Positions 44,814-54,207 of a stretch of 64,000 nt of DNA are shown piece by piece. Within the stretch, counting starts at the first letter, position 1. Each line of letters opens with the position of its first letter. This DNA comes from Mucilaginibacter inviolabilis. GTDB taxonomy: Bacteria > Bacteroidota > Bacteroidia > Sphingobacteriales > Sphingobacteriaceae. The notes under the pieces were generated by a model, which was given only the letters and a program-made list of their open reading frames with translations, did not search any database and was not told where the DNA came from. Made by a program: the position numbers and the translations under genes. Where the stretch lies: assembly GCF_011089895.1 (NCBI RefSeq), contig NZ_JAANAT010000004.1:496001-560000 (forward strand), given 5' to 3'.

Positions 44814-46043
44814 TTAGGCTGTTTTTTTCTTTTTTACTTCCAGGTTAGGTAAAAAGGCGGTAAGTATACCGATGAGAGGCAGATAAGCACATACATGAAA
44901 TACGTAGCTAATGCTGGTGCTATCAGCCAGTTTGCCCAATATAGCCGATCCTAAGCCTCCCATTCCAAAGGCAAAGCCAAAAAATAAACCGGCTATCATG
45001 CCTACTTTCCCTGGCATCAGCTCCTGGGCATATACCAGGATAGCTGAAAAAGCGGAAGAGATAATAACCCCGATGAGTATCGAAAGAACGCTTGTCCAGA
45101 ATAAATTGGCATAGGGTAGCATCATAGTAAATGGTGCCACACCAAGTATCGAGATCCAGATGATGTATTTACGGCCGAAACGATCGCCCAAGGGGCCGCC
45201 CAAAAGTGTGCCTGCTGCAACCGCTGCCAGAAATATGAATAAATAAAGCTGTGAGCTTTGTACGCTTAAGTGGAATTTATCAATCAGGAAAAATGTGTAA
45301 TAGCTGGTGATGCTGGCCAGGTAAAAGTATTTCGAAAAAATAAGCACAATAAGGATAGCCAGTGAAAAGCCTACCCGTTTTGAAGATAACTTATGGTGAG
45401 CCACAGCTGTATGCGCTGTTTTAGTTTTAGGCAGGGCAAAAGCTTTATACCAGTTGCCTATATAGATTAAAATAATGATAGCCAGTAGGGCAGCTAAAGA
45501 AAACCACATTACACTGCTTTGGCCAAAAGGAACCACAATTAGAGCTGCCAGTAATGGCCCAAGCGCGCTACCGGCATTACCACCTAATTGAAATATGGAT
45601 TGAGCCAATCCCCGTTTACCGCCCGATGCCATATGTGCCACCCTTGATGATTCCGGATGAAATATGGATGAGCCAACACCGATGAGGGCCACTGCCAGCA
45701 ATATGGAGTAAAAGCCCGGGGCATAAGCCAAGCACGCTAAGCCTATTAAGGTGAAACCCATGCCTACCGGTAACGAATATGGCTTGGGTTTTTTGTCGGT
45801 ATACATCCCCACAAAAGGTTGTAGTAACGAGGCTGATAACTGGTAAGTTAGGGTAACCAGACCAATATCGCTAAAACTCAGATGATAGCTGGTTTTAATG
45901 AGGGGATAAATAGAAGGGATAACCGACTGTAGCATATCATTCAACAGGTGCGACAGGCTAATAGTAAAAAGGATGGAGTAAACCGTTTTCTCGGCTATGG
46001 TTTTCGTTTGTTCCAATGGCTCTGCTAATGTTTCATTCGTCAT
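44814..46043 (-). CDS. MFS transporter, fosmidomycin-resistance (Fsr)-like
   Basis: 409 aa, about 12 transmembrane helices. LSHLLNDMLQSVIPSIYPLIKTSYHLSFSDIGLVTLTYQL is typical of Fsr-type exporters, and GPLGDRFGRKYIIW is the MFS loop motif. It is transcribed from just below a palindrome that is also present at the regulator gene 28 bases upstream, so it is very likely controlled by that FadR-type protein. A natural substrate is not evident; metabolite export is as likely as antibiotic resistance. Confidence 0.88.
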   Translation of the reverse strand: MTNETLAEPLEQTKTIAEKTVYSILFTISLSHLLNDMLQSVIPSIYPLIKTSYHLSFSDIGLVTLTYQLSASLLQPFVGMYTDKKPKPYSLPVGMGFTLIGLACLAYAPGFYSILLAVALIGVGSSIFHPESSRVAHMASGGKRGLAQSIFQLGGNAGSALGPLLAALIVVPFGQSSVMWFSLAALLAIIILIYIGNWYKAFALPKTKTAHTAVAHHKLSSKRVGFSLAILIVLIFSKYFYLASITSYYTFFLIDKFHLSVQSSQLYLFIFLAAVAAGTLLGGPLGDRFGRKYIIWISILGVAPFTMMLPYANLFWTSVLSILIGVIISSAFSAILVYAQELMPGKVGMIAGLFFGFAFGMGGLGSAILGKLADSTSISYVFHVCAYLPLIGILTAFLPNLEVKKKKTA

Positions 46044-46055
46044 ATCATCTGATGT
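46041..46055. promoter_or_regulatory. Operator-like palindrome at the MFS start codon
   Basis: On the coding strand CATCAGATGATATG runs into the ATG of the MFS gene. The same 14 bases run into the ATG of the regulator at 46722-46736. The core GATGA/TCATC is an inverted repeat around one base; here one outer base differs (TCATC-T-GATGT on the plus strand). Confidence 0.6.
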
Positions 46056-46070
46056 TTAGTGGTAAAAAAA

Positions 46071-46724
46071 TTATCTCATAATTATTTGTGTAATGCAGTT
46101 CCACGCTTTTTTCTCATCGCGGTTTTTTATGCTTTCATAAAGCTCTTCGTGAAGCGTATCCTGGAATATGGTAGTATCTGGATATAGTTTCAAAAACCAG
46201 CCTTTTAATTGTATACAAAATGATTGATACAGATCGGCAAGGATAGGGTTGCCCGCCGCTTCGGCAATGCTCATGTGAAACTCGATGTCGGCCTCTATAC
46301 ATTCTTCCATTGTGCCTCCAAACGCCATGGCTGTCCGTTTATCCAGTTTGGTTTTTATTTTTTTGAGGTCCGCCTCTGTACGGTTGACTGCTGCTTTTTC
46401 GGCTATTTTCATTTCGAGCAATTGGCGTACTTCGTCGAGGTCATAGGCTTCAGCACGCTTTAAACGTTGATGGAAAGGCTCATTGATACCAGCGGGCGCT
46501 TCAATAAATGTACCCACACCCTGCTGCACGCGTAATAAGCCTGAATTGGCCAGGATCCGGATAGCCTCACGCACAGACGAACGGCCCACACCAAACTGTT
46601 TCATCAGTTCGGGTTCGGTAGGCAGTTGCTCGCCGGTTTTGTATTTACCATCGGCAATAGCTTTCCGCAGCTGTTCGGCAACCTCTTCAGCTAGTGATTT
46701 TTTATGGATAACGTTCATCATCAT
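46071..46724 (-). CDS. FadR-subfamily GntR transcriptional regulator
   Basis: 217 aa. The winged helix covers residues 10-75 (GEQLPTEPELMKQFGVGRSSVREAIRILANSGLLRVQQGVGTFI), and the C-terminal FCD all-helical domain runs to the end. FCD regulators bind small carboxylates and release DNA. Three Met codons stand at the start (46724, 46721, 46718). It is in an operon with the Fsr-like exporter (28 bases apart). A palindrome touches the start codon of both genes, so direct autoregulation is likely. Confidence 0.9.
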   Translation of the reverse strand: MMMNVIHKKSLAEEVAEQLRKAIADGKYKTGEQLPTEPELMKQFGVGRSSVREAIRILANSGLLRVQQGVGTFIEAPAGINEPFHQRLKRAEAYDLDEVRQLLEMKIAEKAAVNRTEADLKKIKTKLDKRTAMAFGGTMEECIEADIEFHMSIAEAAGNPILADLYQSFCIQLKGWFLKLYPDTTIFQDTLHEELYESIKNRDEKKAWNCITQIIMR

Positions 46725-46736
46725 ATCATCTGATGA
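46722..46736. promoter_or_regulatory. Operator-like palindrome at the GntR start codon
   Basis: Plus strand CAT-A-TCATCTGATGA: perfect 5-base half sites TCATC and GATGA around one T (46726-46736), one base from the start codon. Same element, same spacing, as upstream of the MFS gene. Binding here would block translation start or early elongation of transcription. Confidence 0.65.
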
Positions 46737-46908
46737 CTAAGGTAGGGGCTTTCTTTTGAAAAACAAAATTTAATTAAAAAATGATAAATGCTCTGCTTGA
46801 TCAATACTTTTTTTAATGTACAATATTTATAAATTTATAAGCTGATAAAATCCTATTTTCACGGCTCAAAAGTAAAAACACGTAAAGCATAAGATATTAA
46901 TCAATAAG

Positions 46909-47718
46909 ATGAAGAAAGTAATTTTAGTAACCGGAGCATCATCTGGTTTGGGCCTGGCTACGGCCAGCGCGCTATCGGCCCAGGGGCATACGGTTTATGG
47001 CACCAGCCGCGACCTGAAACGCATCAGCAATGTATCGTTTACCCCCCTGGAGATGGATGTTACTAACGATGCCTCGGTGAATACAGCCGTTGCTACTATC
47101 ATCAAAGCCGAAGGCCGTATTGATGTGGTAGTAAATAATGCGGGTAACGGTATTGCCGCCCCATTGTACGCAGTGCAGGTTGATGATGCCAAAAAACAGT
47201 TCGAGGTGAACTTTTTTGGTGTAGTACGTGTAAACAGCGCCGTACTGCCGGGGATGATAGAAAGAAAACAGGGGTTAGTGATCAACATCAGTTCATTGGC
47301 CGGTTTGTTTGGCTTGCCCTACCAGGGTTTATACGCAGCCTCTAAATTTGCTGTTGAAGGTTATTCACAGAGCTTGCGCATGGAGCTGCAAAACACAGGC
47401 GTTAAAGTTGCCGTAGTAAATCCTGGCGATTTTAAAACCGACTTTACCGGCAGCCGTGAAAAAGTAACCTTCACTCTATCCAATGAGCAGTTGAAAAAAG
47501 AATTTGAAGCCGCTGTTGCCAGCATGGAAAAAGACGAAAGCATTGGTGGCGAAGCCAGTAAAGTAGCCGAGCAGGTTTGCAAAATTGTGGCTAAATCAAA
47601 ACCAGCACATAACTACCTGGTAGGAGCGTTAGGGCAAACCATTGTGCCTACACTTAAAGCCATACTGCCTGGCTCTATATTTGTAAAACTGATGAATGAT
47701 CATTACGGGATAAAATAA
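46909..47718 (+). CDS. SDR-family oxidoreductase
   Basis: 269 aa classical SDR: TGASSGLGLATA (8-19), NNAGNG near 84-89, catalytic INISSLAG and YAASK with FAVEGYSQSLRMEL downstream. The long C-terminal part (VAEQVCKIVAKSKPAHNYLVGALGQ) is as in the 17beta-HSD/retinol-dehydrogenase-like group of bacterial SDRs. It is divergent from the GntR regulator across 184 bases. Substrate unknown. Confidence 0.9.
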   Translation: MKKVILVTGASSGLGLATASALSAQGHTVYGTSRDLKRISNVSFTPLEMDVTNDASVNTAVATIIKAEGRIDVVVNNAGNGIAAPLYAVQVDDAKKQFEVNFFGVVRVNSAVLPGMIERKQGLVINISSLAGLFGLPYQGLYAASKFAVEGYSQSLRMELQNTGVKVAVVNPGDFKTDFTGSREKVTFTLSNEQLKKEFEAAVASMEKDESIGGEASKVAEQVCKIVAKSKPAHNYLVGALGQTIVPTLKAILPGSIFVKLMNDHYGIK

Positions 47719-47730
47719 TTTGGTGAGTGG

Positions 47731-47797
47731 TGAATAGAGAGTGGTGTATGGTTAGAACAGCCCCACTCACTACTTACCACTCATTGTTCGCCACTCC
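47731..47797. repeat. Intergenic short-word array (GGTGAGTGGTGAATAG words)
   Basis: TGGTGAGTGGTGAATAGAGAGTGGTG on the left faces CCACTCACTACTTACCACTC with ATTGTTCGCCACTCC on the right, forming an imperfect hairpin of repeated GAGTGG words just before the UMF1 gene. Confidence 0.55.
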
Positions 47798-49117
47798 ATG
47801 GAAGCAGTTAAAAATAACAAGAAAACCATTTGGGCCTGGGCCATGTTTGATTGGGCCAACCAGGCTTATAATATGGTGATTTTATCTACCATATTCCCGG
47901 CTTATTATGTAGCCATTACCCAGGATAAAAATCCGGGGGCTATGGTTACCTTTTTTGGTCACCGGTATATCAACACGGTATTGTCTACCTATGTATTAGG
48001 CTTATCGTATCTTATTATAGTAGTGATTTTGCCGATACTGACCTCAATTGCTGATTATAAGGGCCATAAAAAGCTATACATGCAATTGTTTACCTGGATG
48101 GGTAGCTTATCATGCGCGGCCATGTTCTTTTTCACCATGAATACTTTTACCTTCAGCATGGTTTGCTATGGCTTGGCATCAATAGGATATTGTGGTGGCT
48201 TTGTATTCTATAACTCCTATCTGCCGCAAATAGCCACATTGGATCAGCAAGATGCCGTGAGTGCAAAAGGCTTTATTTATGGCTTTGCCGGTAGTATTGT
48301 GGTGCAGGTGCTTTGCTTTGTGTTTGTATTATCGCCTAAAACGTTTGGTATTACTGACGATGTTGCGGCGCGTTTATCATTCCTCATTGTAGGTATCTGG
48401 TGGATAGGCTTTTCGTTCATCGCTTTTTATATGCTGCCTAAAGGCCAGCCCAACGCAGGCTCGCATGAGTATAATGTATTTACCGGTGGGTTTAGGGAAC
48501 TGGCCAAGGTTTGGAAAAAAGTAAAACAATTACCTTTGTTAAAACGCTTTTTACCTGCCTTTTTCTTTTACTCGGTAGGCGTGCAAACCATTCTGCTGGT
48601 AGCTGCCAATTTCGGAGCCAAAGAACTCAAAATGCCCGAAGAAGACCTGATCATTATTATTTTATTGATACAGATAGTGGCTATTATTGGCGCGGCTATA
48701 ACCGCAAAAATGTCGGCTAAGTATGGCAATACCAAGGTGCTGGCAGGTATAGTAGGCATCTGGTGTTTGATATGCGGCAGTGTTTATTTTGTGGCTAACG
48801 CGCACCAGTTTTATGCCGCCGCCGTTGTTGTAGGACTGGTTATGGGCGGCGTACAGTCGTTATCGCGCTCAACGTTCTCTAAATACATCCCCGCTAATAT
48901 TCCTGATACTGCTTCTTATTTTAGTTTTTATGATGTTACCGAAAAACTATCCATTGTAGTAGGCCTGTTTTCATTTGGCTTTGTGGAATCTCTCACTCAT
49001 GAAATGCGAGACTCGGCGTTAATGCTCGATGGTTTTTTTGCCATGGGACTCATCTTGTTGTTATCGCTCATTGTAATGGAGGCAAGGGTGAGATCGGCAG
49101 AATCTGTAGCAGTTTGA
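47798..49117 (+). CDS. UMF1-family MFS transporter (Atg22-like)
   Basis: 439 aa, about 12 helices. WAWAMFDWANQAYNMVILSTIFPAYYVAIT is the UMF1/Atg22 N-terminal signature, and GLVMGGVQSLSRSTFSKYIPANIPDTASYFSFYDVTEKLSIVVGL the conserved second-half motif. In yeast Atg22 exports vacuolar amino acids; bacterial function is unproven. The ATG at 47798 immediately follows a repeat array. Confidence 0.9.
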   Translation: MEAVKNNKKTIWAWAMFDWANQAYNMVILSTIFPAYYVAITQDKNPGAMVTFFGHRYINTVLSTYVLGLSYLIIVVILPILTSIADYKGHKKLYMQLFTWMGSLSCAAMFFFTMNTFTFSMVCYGLASIGYCGGFVFYNSYLPQIATLDQQDAVSAKGFIYGFAGSIVVQVLCFVFVLSPKTFGITDDVAARLSFLIVGIWWIGFSFIAFYMLPKGQPNAGSHEYNVFTGGFRELAKVWKKVKQLPLLKRFLPAFFFYSVGVQTILLVAANFGAKELKMPEEDLIIIILLIQIVAIIGAAITAKMSAKYGNTKVLAGIVGIWCLICGSVYFVANAHQFYAAAVVVGLVMGGVQSLSRSTFSKYIPANIPDTASYFSFYDVTEKLSIVVGLFSFGFVESLTHEMRDSALMLDGFFAMGLILLLSLIVMEARVRSAESVAV

Positions 49118-49171
49118 TTCTGATTCAGACAAATTACACATTCAAAAGACACATCATCGGCCAAAACTAAG

Positions 49172-49179
49172 TACATTTG
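49172..49179 (+). promoter_or_regulatory. -7 promoter box of hscA
   Basis: TACATTTG is an exact TAnnTTTG located 20 bases before the ATG at 49200. No TTG is seen at the matching upstream distance, so it is only half a promoter. Confidence 0.45.
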
Positions 49180-49199
49180 CGGCTTGTTAATTGACTACC

Positions 49200-51056
49200 A
49201 TGGCTAAAGTTTCTATCAACCTGGCAACGGGTTCCATACAAAAAGAGGATATTATTGTAGGTATCGACCTGGGCACCACCAATTCCTTAGTGGCATTCAT
49301 CAACCCCGATAAAAATCCGTTGGTTATCAATGATACCGGTAAAGGTGTGTTGGTGCCATCAGTGGTGCACTTCGGGCCAACCGGGGATGTTTTGGTTGGT
49401 AATGAAGCCAAAGAATTTCTAATCACCGACCCGCAGAATACTGTTTTTTCGGTAAAACGCCTGCTGGGCCGCAGTTACCATGATATTGAAAATTATAAGG
49501 ATTTTTTCTCATACAAGGTTATCGATGACGATACCGAAAGCCTGGTAAAGATTAAGGTTGGAGATAAGTTTTATACACCGATTGAATTATCGGCACTGAT
49601 ATTAAAGGAATTAAAGGCCCGTGCCGAGCATGCGCTGAAAACTCCTGTAAACCGCGCCGTGATCACCGTGCCTGCCTATTTTAACGATTCGCAGCGCCAG
49701 GCTACACGGGATGCCGGTAAACTGGCCGGACTGGACGTTTTACGTATTGTGAACGAACCAACTGCTGCCAGTTTAGCTTACGGCATCGGTCTTGACCCCG
49801 AGGAAACCAAAACCATTGCGGTGTATGATTTGGGTGGTGGTACTTTTGATGTATCTGTACTGCAAATACAGAACGGTATTTTTGAGGTGCTGGCCACCAA
49901 TGGCGATACCTTTTTGGGTGGTGATGATTTTGATCGCATCATTGTTGATTATTGGATTGATAAAAACCAGCTAAACAAAGCCGACGTAGTTGCTAATACC
50001 GAATTGGCACAACAACTTCGCCTTAAAGCTGAAGAAGCCAAAAAAGCATTCGCGCACCAAAGCCTGTTTAATGAAAAAATAGGGGAGATCTGGTGCACGC
50101 TTGACCGTACCACGTTCGAGGAGCTGATCATGCCTAAAGTACAGCAAACCATTACAGCTTGTCAGAATGCATTGAAAGACGCAAAACTAACCATTAAAGA
50201 AATTGATGAAGTGGTGATGGTTGGCGGATCGACCCGTACAGCATTGGTTAAAAAAATGGTGGCCGAATTTTTCGGTCGCGAAGTGCATGCCGAATTAAAT
50301 CCTGATGAAGTGGTAGCCCTTGGTGCCGCCATACAGGCCGATATTTTAGCTGGTAACCGTAAAGATATTTTACTGCTGGATGTTACCCCACTGTCGCTTG
50401 GTATCGAAACCATGGGTGGTTTGATGGATGTGATCATCCCCCGTAACTCTAAAGTACCAACCAAGGGCGGCAGGCAGTATACCACCTCCATCGACGGACA
50501 GGTGAATATGAAAATTGCCGTTTACCAGGGCGAGCGCGACCTGATCAAAGAAAACCGTAAACTGGCCGAGTTTAACCTCAAAGGCATTCCATCTATGCCT
50601 GCCGGTTTCCCTAAGGTGGATATCAACTTTTTACTGAACGCCGATGGGATACTCACCATACAAGCCATTGAACTGCGTTCGGGTGTGAAACAGGAGGTGG
50701 AAGTAAAACCTACCTATGGCATCACCGATGAGCAGGTAGAACAAATGCTCATGGACAGTATTACTCATGCCAAGGACGATGTAAACCAGCGTATGCTGAT
50801 AGAAGCCCGTACCGAAGGTGAACAGATGGTGTATACTGTGGAACGCTTTTTGCAAAAGAACGGCAGTTACGTTACCGTAGCAGAATCTGCCGAAACACAC
50901 AAACACCTGGTGGCCCTGAAAGAGTCGCTGACGTCTGGTGATAAGGACCTGATCCTGAAACGTATTGACGAAATCAACGAATTTACCCGGCCATTTGCCG
51001 AGCGCCTGATGGATCAGGCTATCAGCACTGCCATGAAGGGTAAGAGTATTGAATAA
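49200..51056 (+). CDS. hscA: HscA-type Hsp70 chaperone for Fe-S cluster assembly
   Basis: 618 aa from ATG 49200, which starts [34 protein letters not shown]; an in-frame TTG three codons earlier is less likely. Hsp70 signatures: [25 protein letters not shown] and [13 protein letters not shown], then a substrate-binding domain. The 20-residue N-terminal tail before the phosphate loop and the shortened C-terminus match HscA rather than DnaK. It should promote transfer of Fe-S clusters from the scaffold, but no iscU, hscB or fdx is nearby. A second general DnaK is the alternative. Confidence 0.8.
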   Translation: MAKVSINLATGSIQKEDIIVGIDLGTTNSLVAFINPDKNPLVINDTGKGVLVPSVVHFGPTGDVLVGNEAKEFLITDPQNTVFSVKRLLGRSYHDIENYKDFFSYKVIDDDTESLVKIKVGDKFYTPIELSALILKELKARAEHALKTPVNRAVITVPAYFNDSQRQATRDAGKLAGLDVLRIVNEPTAASLAYGIGLDPEETKTIAVYDLGGGTFDVSVLQIQNGIFEVLATNGDTFLGGDDFDRIIVDYWIDKNQLNKADVVANTELAQQLRLKAEEAKKAFAHQSLFNEKIGEIWCTLDRTTFEELIMPKVQQTITACQNALKDAKLTIKEIDEVVMVGGSTRTALVKKMVAEFFGREVHAELNPDEVVALGAAIQADILAGNRKDILLLDVTPLSLGIETMGGLMDVIIPRNSKVPTKGGRQYTTSIDGQVNMKIAVYQGERDLIKENRKLAEFNLKGIPSMPAGFPKVDINFLLNADGILTIQAIELRSGVKQEVEVKPTYGITDEQVEQMLMDSITHAKDDVNQRMLIEARTEGEQMVYTVERFLQKNGSYVTVAESAETHKHLVALKESLTSGDKDLILKRIDEINEFTRPFAERLMDQAISTAMKGKSIE

Positions 51057-51060
51057 TAGA

Positions 51061-51175
51061 CATTTTATTAAAGTCAAGAAACAAGAATCAGAAACTAGGA
51101 AAGAAGCACGGAAAGGTGTTGCTTAATATCATGTCAGCATGTTTTCATGGTTTTCTTAATTCTTGGCTCTACATA
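51061..51175. repeat. Intergenic short-word array (AAGAAACAAGAATCAG words)
   Basis: AGTCAAGAAACAAGAATC with AGAAACTAGGAAAGAA on the left partly mirrors TTTTCTTAATTCTTGGCTC on the right. Similar words (TCTTGATTCTTGAATC) occur at 52336-52351. Non-coding spacer after hscA. Confidence 0.45.
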
Positions 51176-51200
51176 TACACCATAAATAAATTATATCAGT

Positions 51201-52214
51201 TTGAAGATAATTACCAGGGTATTCGTATTGTTAGCCATTGCGGCTGTTTGTTTAATCAGCTCATTTGATAAAGCTCAGGCGATAGGTTCGTTGCGTTTAT
51301 ATAAAGACACCACCTTAAAAAGCGCCGAAACACTGGATACTCTACGGTATGATTCGTTAATGAAACGCCTGGCCAACGGCGATCAAACCGGCAGATGGCC
51401 CGTAAAAAAGGCTCCATATCCTTTGCCTGGTGCTATTTTACCTTTTAATCGTATTGTAGCCTACTATGGCAATATGTACTCCAAAAATATGGGCGTGCTA
51501 GGTGAATATGCGCCTAAAGATATGTTAGCAAAGCTCAAAGCTGAGGTTAAAGTATGGGAAAAAGCCGATACGCTTACGCCGGTTGTACCCGCGCTGCATT
51601 ATATCTGTGTTACTGCCCAGGCCGATGCCGGCAGAAACGGTTTGCATAACCTGCGGATGCCTTTCAGAGAGATAGACAAGGTGCTTGATATGGCCAAACA
51701 GATCAACGCTATTGTATTTTTGGATATCCAGGTAGGTTTCAGCACAGTACAAACCGAATTACCCCTGCTGGAAAAATACATGAAAATGCCCAACGTGCAC
51801 TTGGGTATCGACCCTGAGTTTTCTATGAAAGAGGGGAGTGTACCGGGCAAACGCATAGGTACTTTTGATGCCGATGATATCAACTACGTAACCGGCTATT
51901 TAAGCGGATTGGTAAAAAAGAACAACTTGCCACCCAAAATATTTGTAATCCACCGCTTTACCAAACGCATGGTAACTAATTCAAAAGATATCAAATTGCG
52001 CAATGAGGTACAAGTGGTTATGGATATGGACGGATGGGGTGGTCCAGACCTGAAAAAAGGGACCTACAAGTATTTTATATCACAGGAGCCTGTACAGTTT
52101 ACCGGTTTCAAGTTATTCTATAAAAACGATATCAAAAACGTACCTCACCGCATGCTGACACCCAAAGAGGTTTTGAGTCTGAAACCCGCGCCTATTTATA
52201 TACAATACCAGTAG
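51201..52214 (+). CDS. Secreted protein of unknown function, TIM-barrel-like
   Basis: 337 aa. Starts with TTG at 51201: no in-frame ATG exists upstream before a stop at 51183, and the frame yields a signal peptide KIITRVFVLLAIAAVCLISSFDKAQA. The mature part looks like alternating strands and helices with acidic strand ends (NAIVFLDIQVGFS, VHLGIDPEFSM, VQVVMDMDGWGGPDL), which suggests a TIM-barrel hydrolase-like fold with Asp/Glu in catalytic positions. I do not recognise a named family, and I make no functional claim. Confidence 0.75.
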   Translation: MKIITRVFVLLAIAAVCLISSFDKAQAIGSLRLYKDTTLKSAETLDTLRYDSLMKRLANGDQTGRWPVKKAPYPLPGAILPFNRIVAYYGNMYSKNMGVLGEYAPKDMLAKLKAEVKVWEKADTLTPVVPALHYICVTAQADAGRNGLHNLRMPFREIDKVLDMAKQINAIVFLDIQVGFSTVQTELPLLEKYMKMPNVHLGIDPEFSMKEGSVPGKRIGTFDADDINYVTGYLSGLVKKNNLPPKIFVIHRFTKRMVTNSKDIKLRNEVQVVMDMDGWGGPDLKKGTYKYFISQEPVQFTGFKLFYKNDIKNVPHRMLTPKEVLSLKPAPIYIQYQ

Positions 52215-52234
52215 GTTTGGGTATCCTACGCGGA

Positions 52235-52325
52235 TGTCATTTCGAACGAGGTACGAGGAGAAATCTTTTGCTACTTGCATATCGCTTGTATAAGATCTCT
52301 CCTCGTACTTGGTTCGAGATGATAT
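52235..52325. repeat. Dispersed palindromic element, family C
   Basis: TGTCATTTCGAACGAGGTACGAGGAG at the left, written in parts as TGTCATTTCGAACGAG and GTACGAGGAG, mirrors CTCCTCGTACTTGGTTCGAGATGA at the right (CTCCTCGTAC, GGTTCGAGATGA), with GAAATCTT/AAGATCTC inside. REP-like; no second copy in the window. Confidence 0.6.
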
Positions 52326-52359
52326 TTTTTTATTGTCTTGATTCTTGAATCTTACTTCT

Positions 52360-52887
52360 CTAAAACAGCATTTCCTGCGGTGGTTTCACGCCTTTTAAAC
52401 GCAGATAAACCGTAGCTTGTCCGCGATGGTGGGTTTGGTGTTCAAAGCCTTTATTTAAAATAAGGAATTTGGAAAAATCTTTTCCACCCACTTTTATGGT
52501 TTCCTGTAATTGTGCCGGGGTAAGGCCCGGTATAGTGTTGATCACAAAATCATAGCTATCCATTACCGCTTTAATGGTAGCCGCTTTTGTGGGTTCAACG
52601 GTTTTTTCGAGGGATGTTTTTCCTAGCGGATTGGTTTTTCCGCTTACCCAGCAGGAGAAAAAATAATTGTCATCTGCCAGGTGCAGCATCTGACCTGCAA
52701 AAGATCTCATTTCGGGAGTTGGCTTAAAGCTGTAGCCATCATCGGGCATGGCATCCAGATAGGCCTTGGTATAGTTTTTGGCGCGTTGCCATTCTGCAAC
52801 CATCTGATCATTGGTAATCTGGGCACGCACAGTTGTGCAAGCAAAAACAGTTGCCATTAAAGTAAACAGAAAGGTGAGCTTTTTCAT
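52360..52887 (-). CDS. Secreted DinB-family protein
   Basis: 175 aa with a signal peptide MKKLTFLFTLMATVFACTTVRAQ. The four-helix DinB/YfiT metalloenzyme fold is indicated by three metal-type histidine sites: MLHLADDNYFF in helix 2 and FEHQTHHRGQATVYLRLKGV near the C-terminus. Related proteins include bacillithiol S-transferases and thiol-dependent hydrolases, but exported Bacteroidota members have no assigned role. It converges on the preceding unknown secreted gene. Confidence 0.85.
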   Translation of the reverse strand: MKKLTFLFTLMATVFACTTVRAQITNDQMVAEWQRAKNYTKAYLDAMPDDGYSFKPTPEMRSFAGQMLHLADDNYFFSCWVSGKTNPLGKTSLEKTVEPTKAATIKAVMDSYDFVINTIPGLTPAQLQETIKVGGKDFSKFLILNKGFEHQTHHRGQATVYLRLKGVKPPQEMLF

Positions 52888-52954
52888 AATTGAATAGTTT
52901 TAAGATTGGTTTATAATTGGTTATACTAAGTTATTAAATTCCCTTGTTATGCCG

Positions 52955-53115
52955 AAGGGAAGTATCTAGTTTGTAATTGATCTTTGTTCCGATCCATGAT
53001 GTTTTGCCTGTCAGTATGAGCCTATCGAAGACTCGCGTGCAGAGGCTTGTCGTCATGGTTCGATGGAGCTTATTATTTATCTTCAAGCCCCCCGCGAGAT
53101 CAACCCTCGACAGCA
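52955..53115. repeat. Degenerate REP-like sequence between DinB and ketopantoate reductase-like genes
   Basis: CCTGTCAGTATGAGCCTATCGAAG and CTTGTCGTCATGGTTCGATGG (read in parts CAGTATGAGCCTATCGAAG, GTCATGGTTCGATGG) form an imperfect inverted arrangement. A short open frame on the minus strand here is a by-product. The 246-base gap has no gene. Confidence 0.4.
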
Positions 53116-53133
53116 ATAAAATCTTTCGGTGAT

Positions 53134-54054
53134 TTAGCGATTAATATCAGATTTTAATTTAACCAGTTCACCAAGAAGTCTTGTCTGCTCAACCAAATGT
53201 GTTTTGCCGAATTTTTCTGCGATGCGTACAATCGCGAAATTCAGTGTATCTATTTCTGTTGGTAGTTTGCGGTTAATATCCTGTAGTGTTGATATCAGCT
53301 GACCATCTGAAGCTTTACTAATAGCCACTAAGCTGGCAGTCACGTCGTCCTGTTCCAACATAACTCCGGTTTCATGGGCAATCTGTACACATTCGGCAAT
53401 TATTTCACGGGCAATTGCCAGGGCTTGTTCATTCCGGTGAAATATGCCGTTGTCGATATTCAATAATGGGCATACCGAATTGTAAACACTGTTCATGATG
53501 GCTTTTTTCCAGATCACCTGCTGAATGTTTTCCTCTGCGCGAAACTTGAAATGAGGGGTGCTTAGTTCTTCAACTATATCATTCAGAGAAGTGTCACTGC
53601 CGCTGATGCCACCAATAGGACACTCAAATGCAGGCTTAAAGCTCACCCGGCCATCTGTAGTAACCTGGCTGGTTACAAATAGTACACAACGATAAACCCC
53701 GGGAAACCCGTGATCAGTAAATACCTGCTCTACACCCAGGCCATTTTGTAAAATAATCAATGGAGAAGTATTGATTTTAGGTTTAAGAGCCAGTGCCAAA
53801 TCTTCGTTACCAAAGGATTTATTGGTTAAAACCACCATGCCATCCAGTGTCGCGAACCTGCTTAGGGTGCTGGTTTCAACTTCTGCTTCTAATGTGCTTT
53901 GATCAGCCAATACCACCGTGATCTTTTCTATAACGCTGCTGCCATCATCTACGCTTCCGCGGAGTATTACTGCATTTTTGCCTTGTAATTTCAAAAAAAC
54001 AGCTAAAGCTTTGCCAATAGCACCATTGCCAACAATAAATATGGTCTTATTCAT
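53134..54054 (-). CDS. Ketopantoate reductase (ApbA/PanE)-family protein
   Basis: 306 aa. NADPH site FIVGNGAIGKALA (6-18); ILQNGLGVEQVF has the conserved Asn; QVIWKKAIMNSVYNSVCPL has the catalytic Lys; and KLPTEIDTLN supplies the substrate-binding Glu. These are the hallmarks of 2-dehydropantoate 2-reductase in CoA synthesis. Paralogues are common and many do not act on ketopantoate; no panB/panC neighbour is seen. An exact minus-strand -7 box lies 18 bases upstream. Confidence 0.85.
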   Translation of the reverse strand: MNKTIFIVGNGAIGKALAVFLKLQGKNAVILRGSVDDGSSVIEKITVVLADQSTLEAEVETSTLSRFATLDGMVVLTNKSFGNEDLALALKPKINTSPLIILQNGLGVEQVFTDHGFPGVYRCVLFVTSQVTTDGRVSFKPAFECPIGGISGSDTSLNDIVEELSTPHFKFRAEENIQQVIWKKAIMNSVYNSVCPLLNIDNGIFHRNEQALAIAREIIAECVQIAHETGVMLEQDDVTASLVAISKASDGQLISTLQDINRKLPTEIDTLNFAIVRIAEKFGKTHLVEQTRLLGELVKLKSDINR

Positions 54055-54071
54055 AGGATAGAATTTTTCGT

Positions 54072-54079
54072 CAAAGTTA
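54072..54079 (-). promoter_or_regulatory. -7 promoter box of the ketopantoate reductase-like gene
   Basis: Reads TAACTTTG on the minus strand (exact TAnnTTTG), 18 bases before the start codon; no clear -33 TTTG partner. Confidence 0.45.
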
Positions 54080-54207
54080 ACCGCTTGGCTTTATCTTTTG
54101 TCATAGATCGGTAAAGACGCTTGTTAGCACCAATGCGGGATACTTCCCATAGTCGGATTTGTTTATATGTAATTAAAAATGCAGCTTTGAATAACTAATT
54201 TTATCAC

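Noticed and set aside
50631-51077. 148-codon frame antisense to hscA
   Set aside because: It mirrors the substrate-binding domain of HscA and has no family features.
52934-53116. 60-codon minus-strand open frame between the DinB and ketopantoate reductase-like genes
   Set aside because: It covers REP-like repeat sequence and has no gene-like composition.
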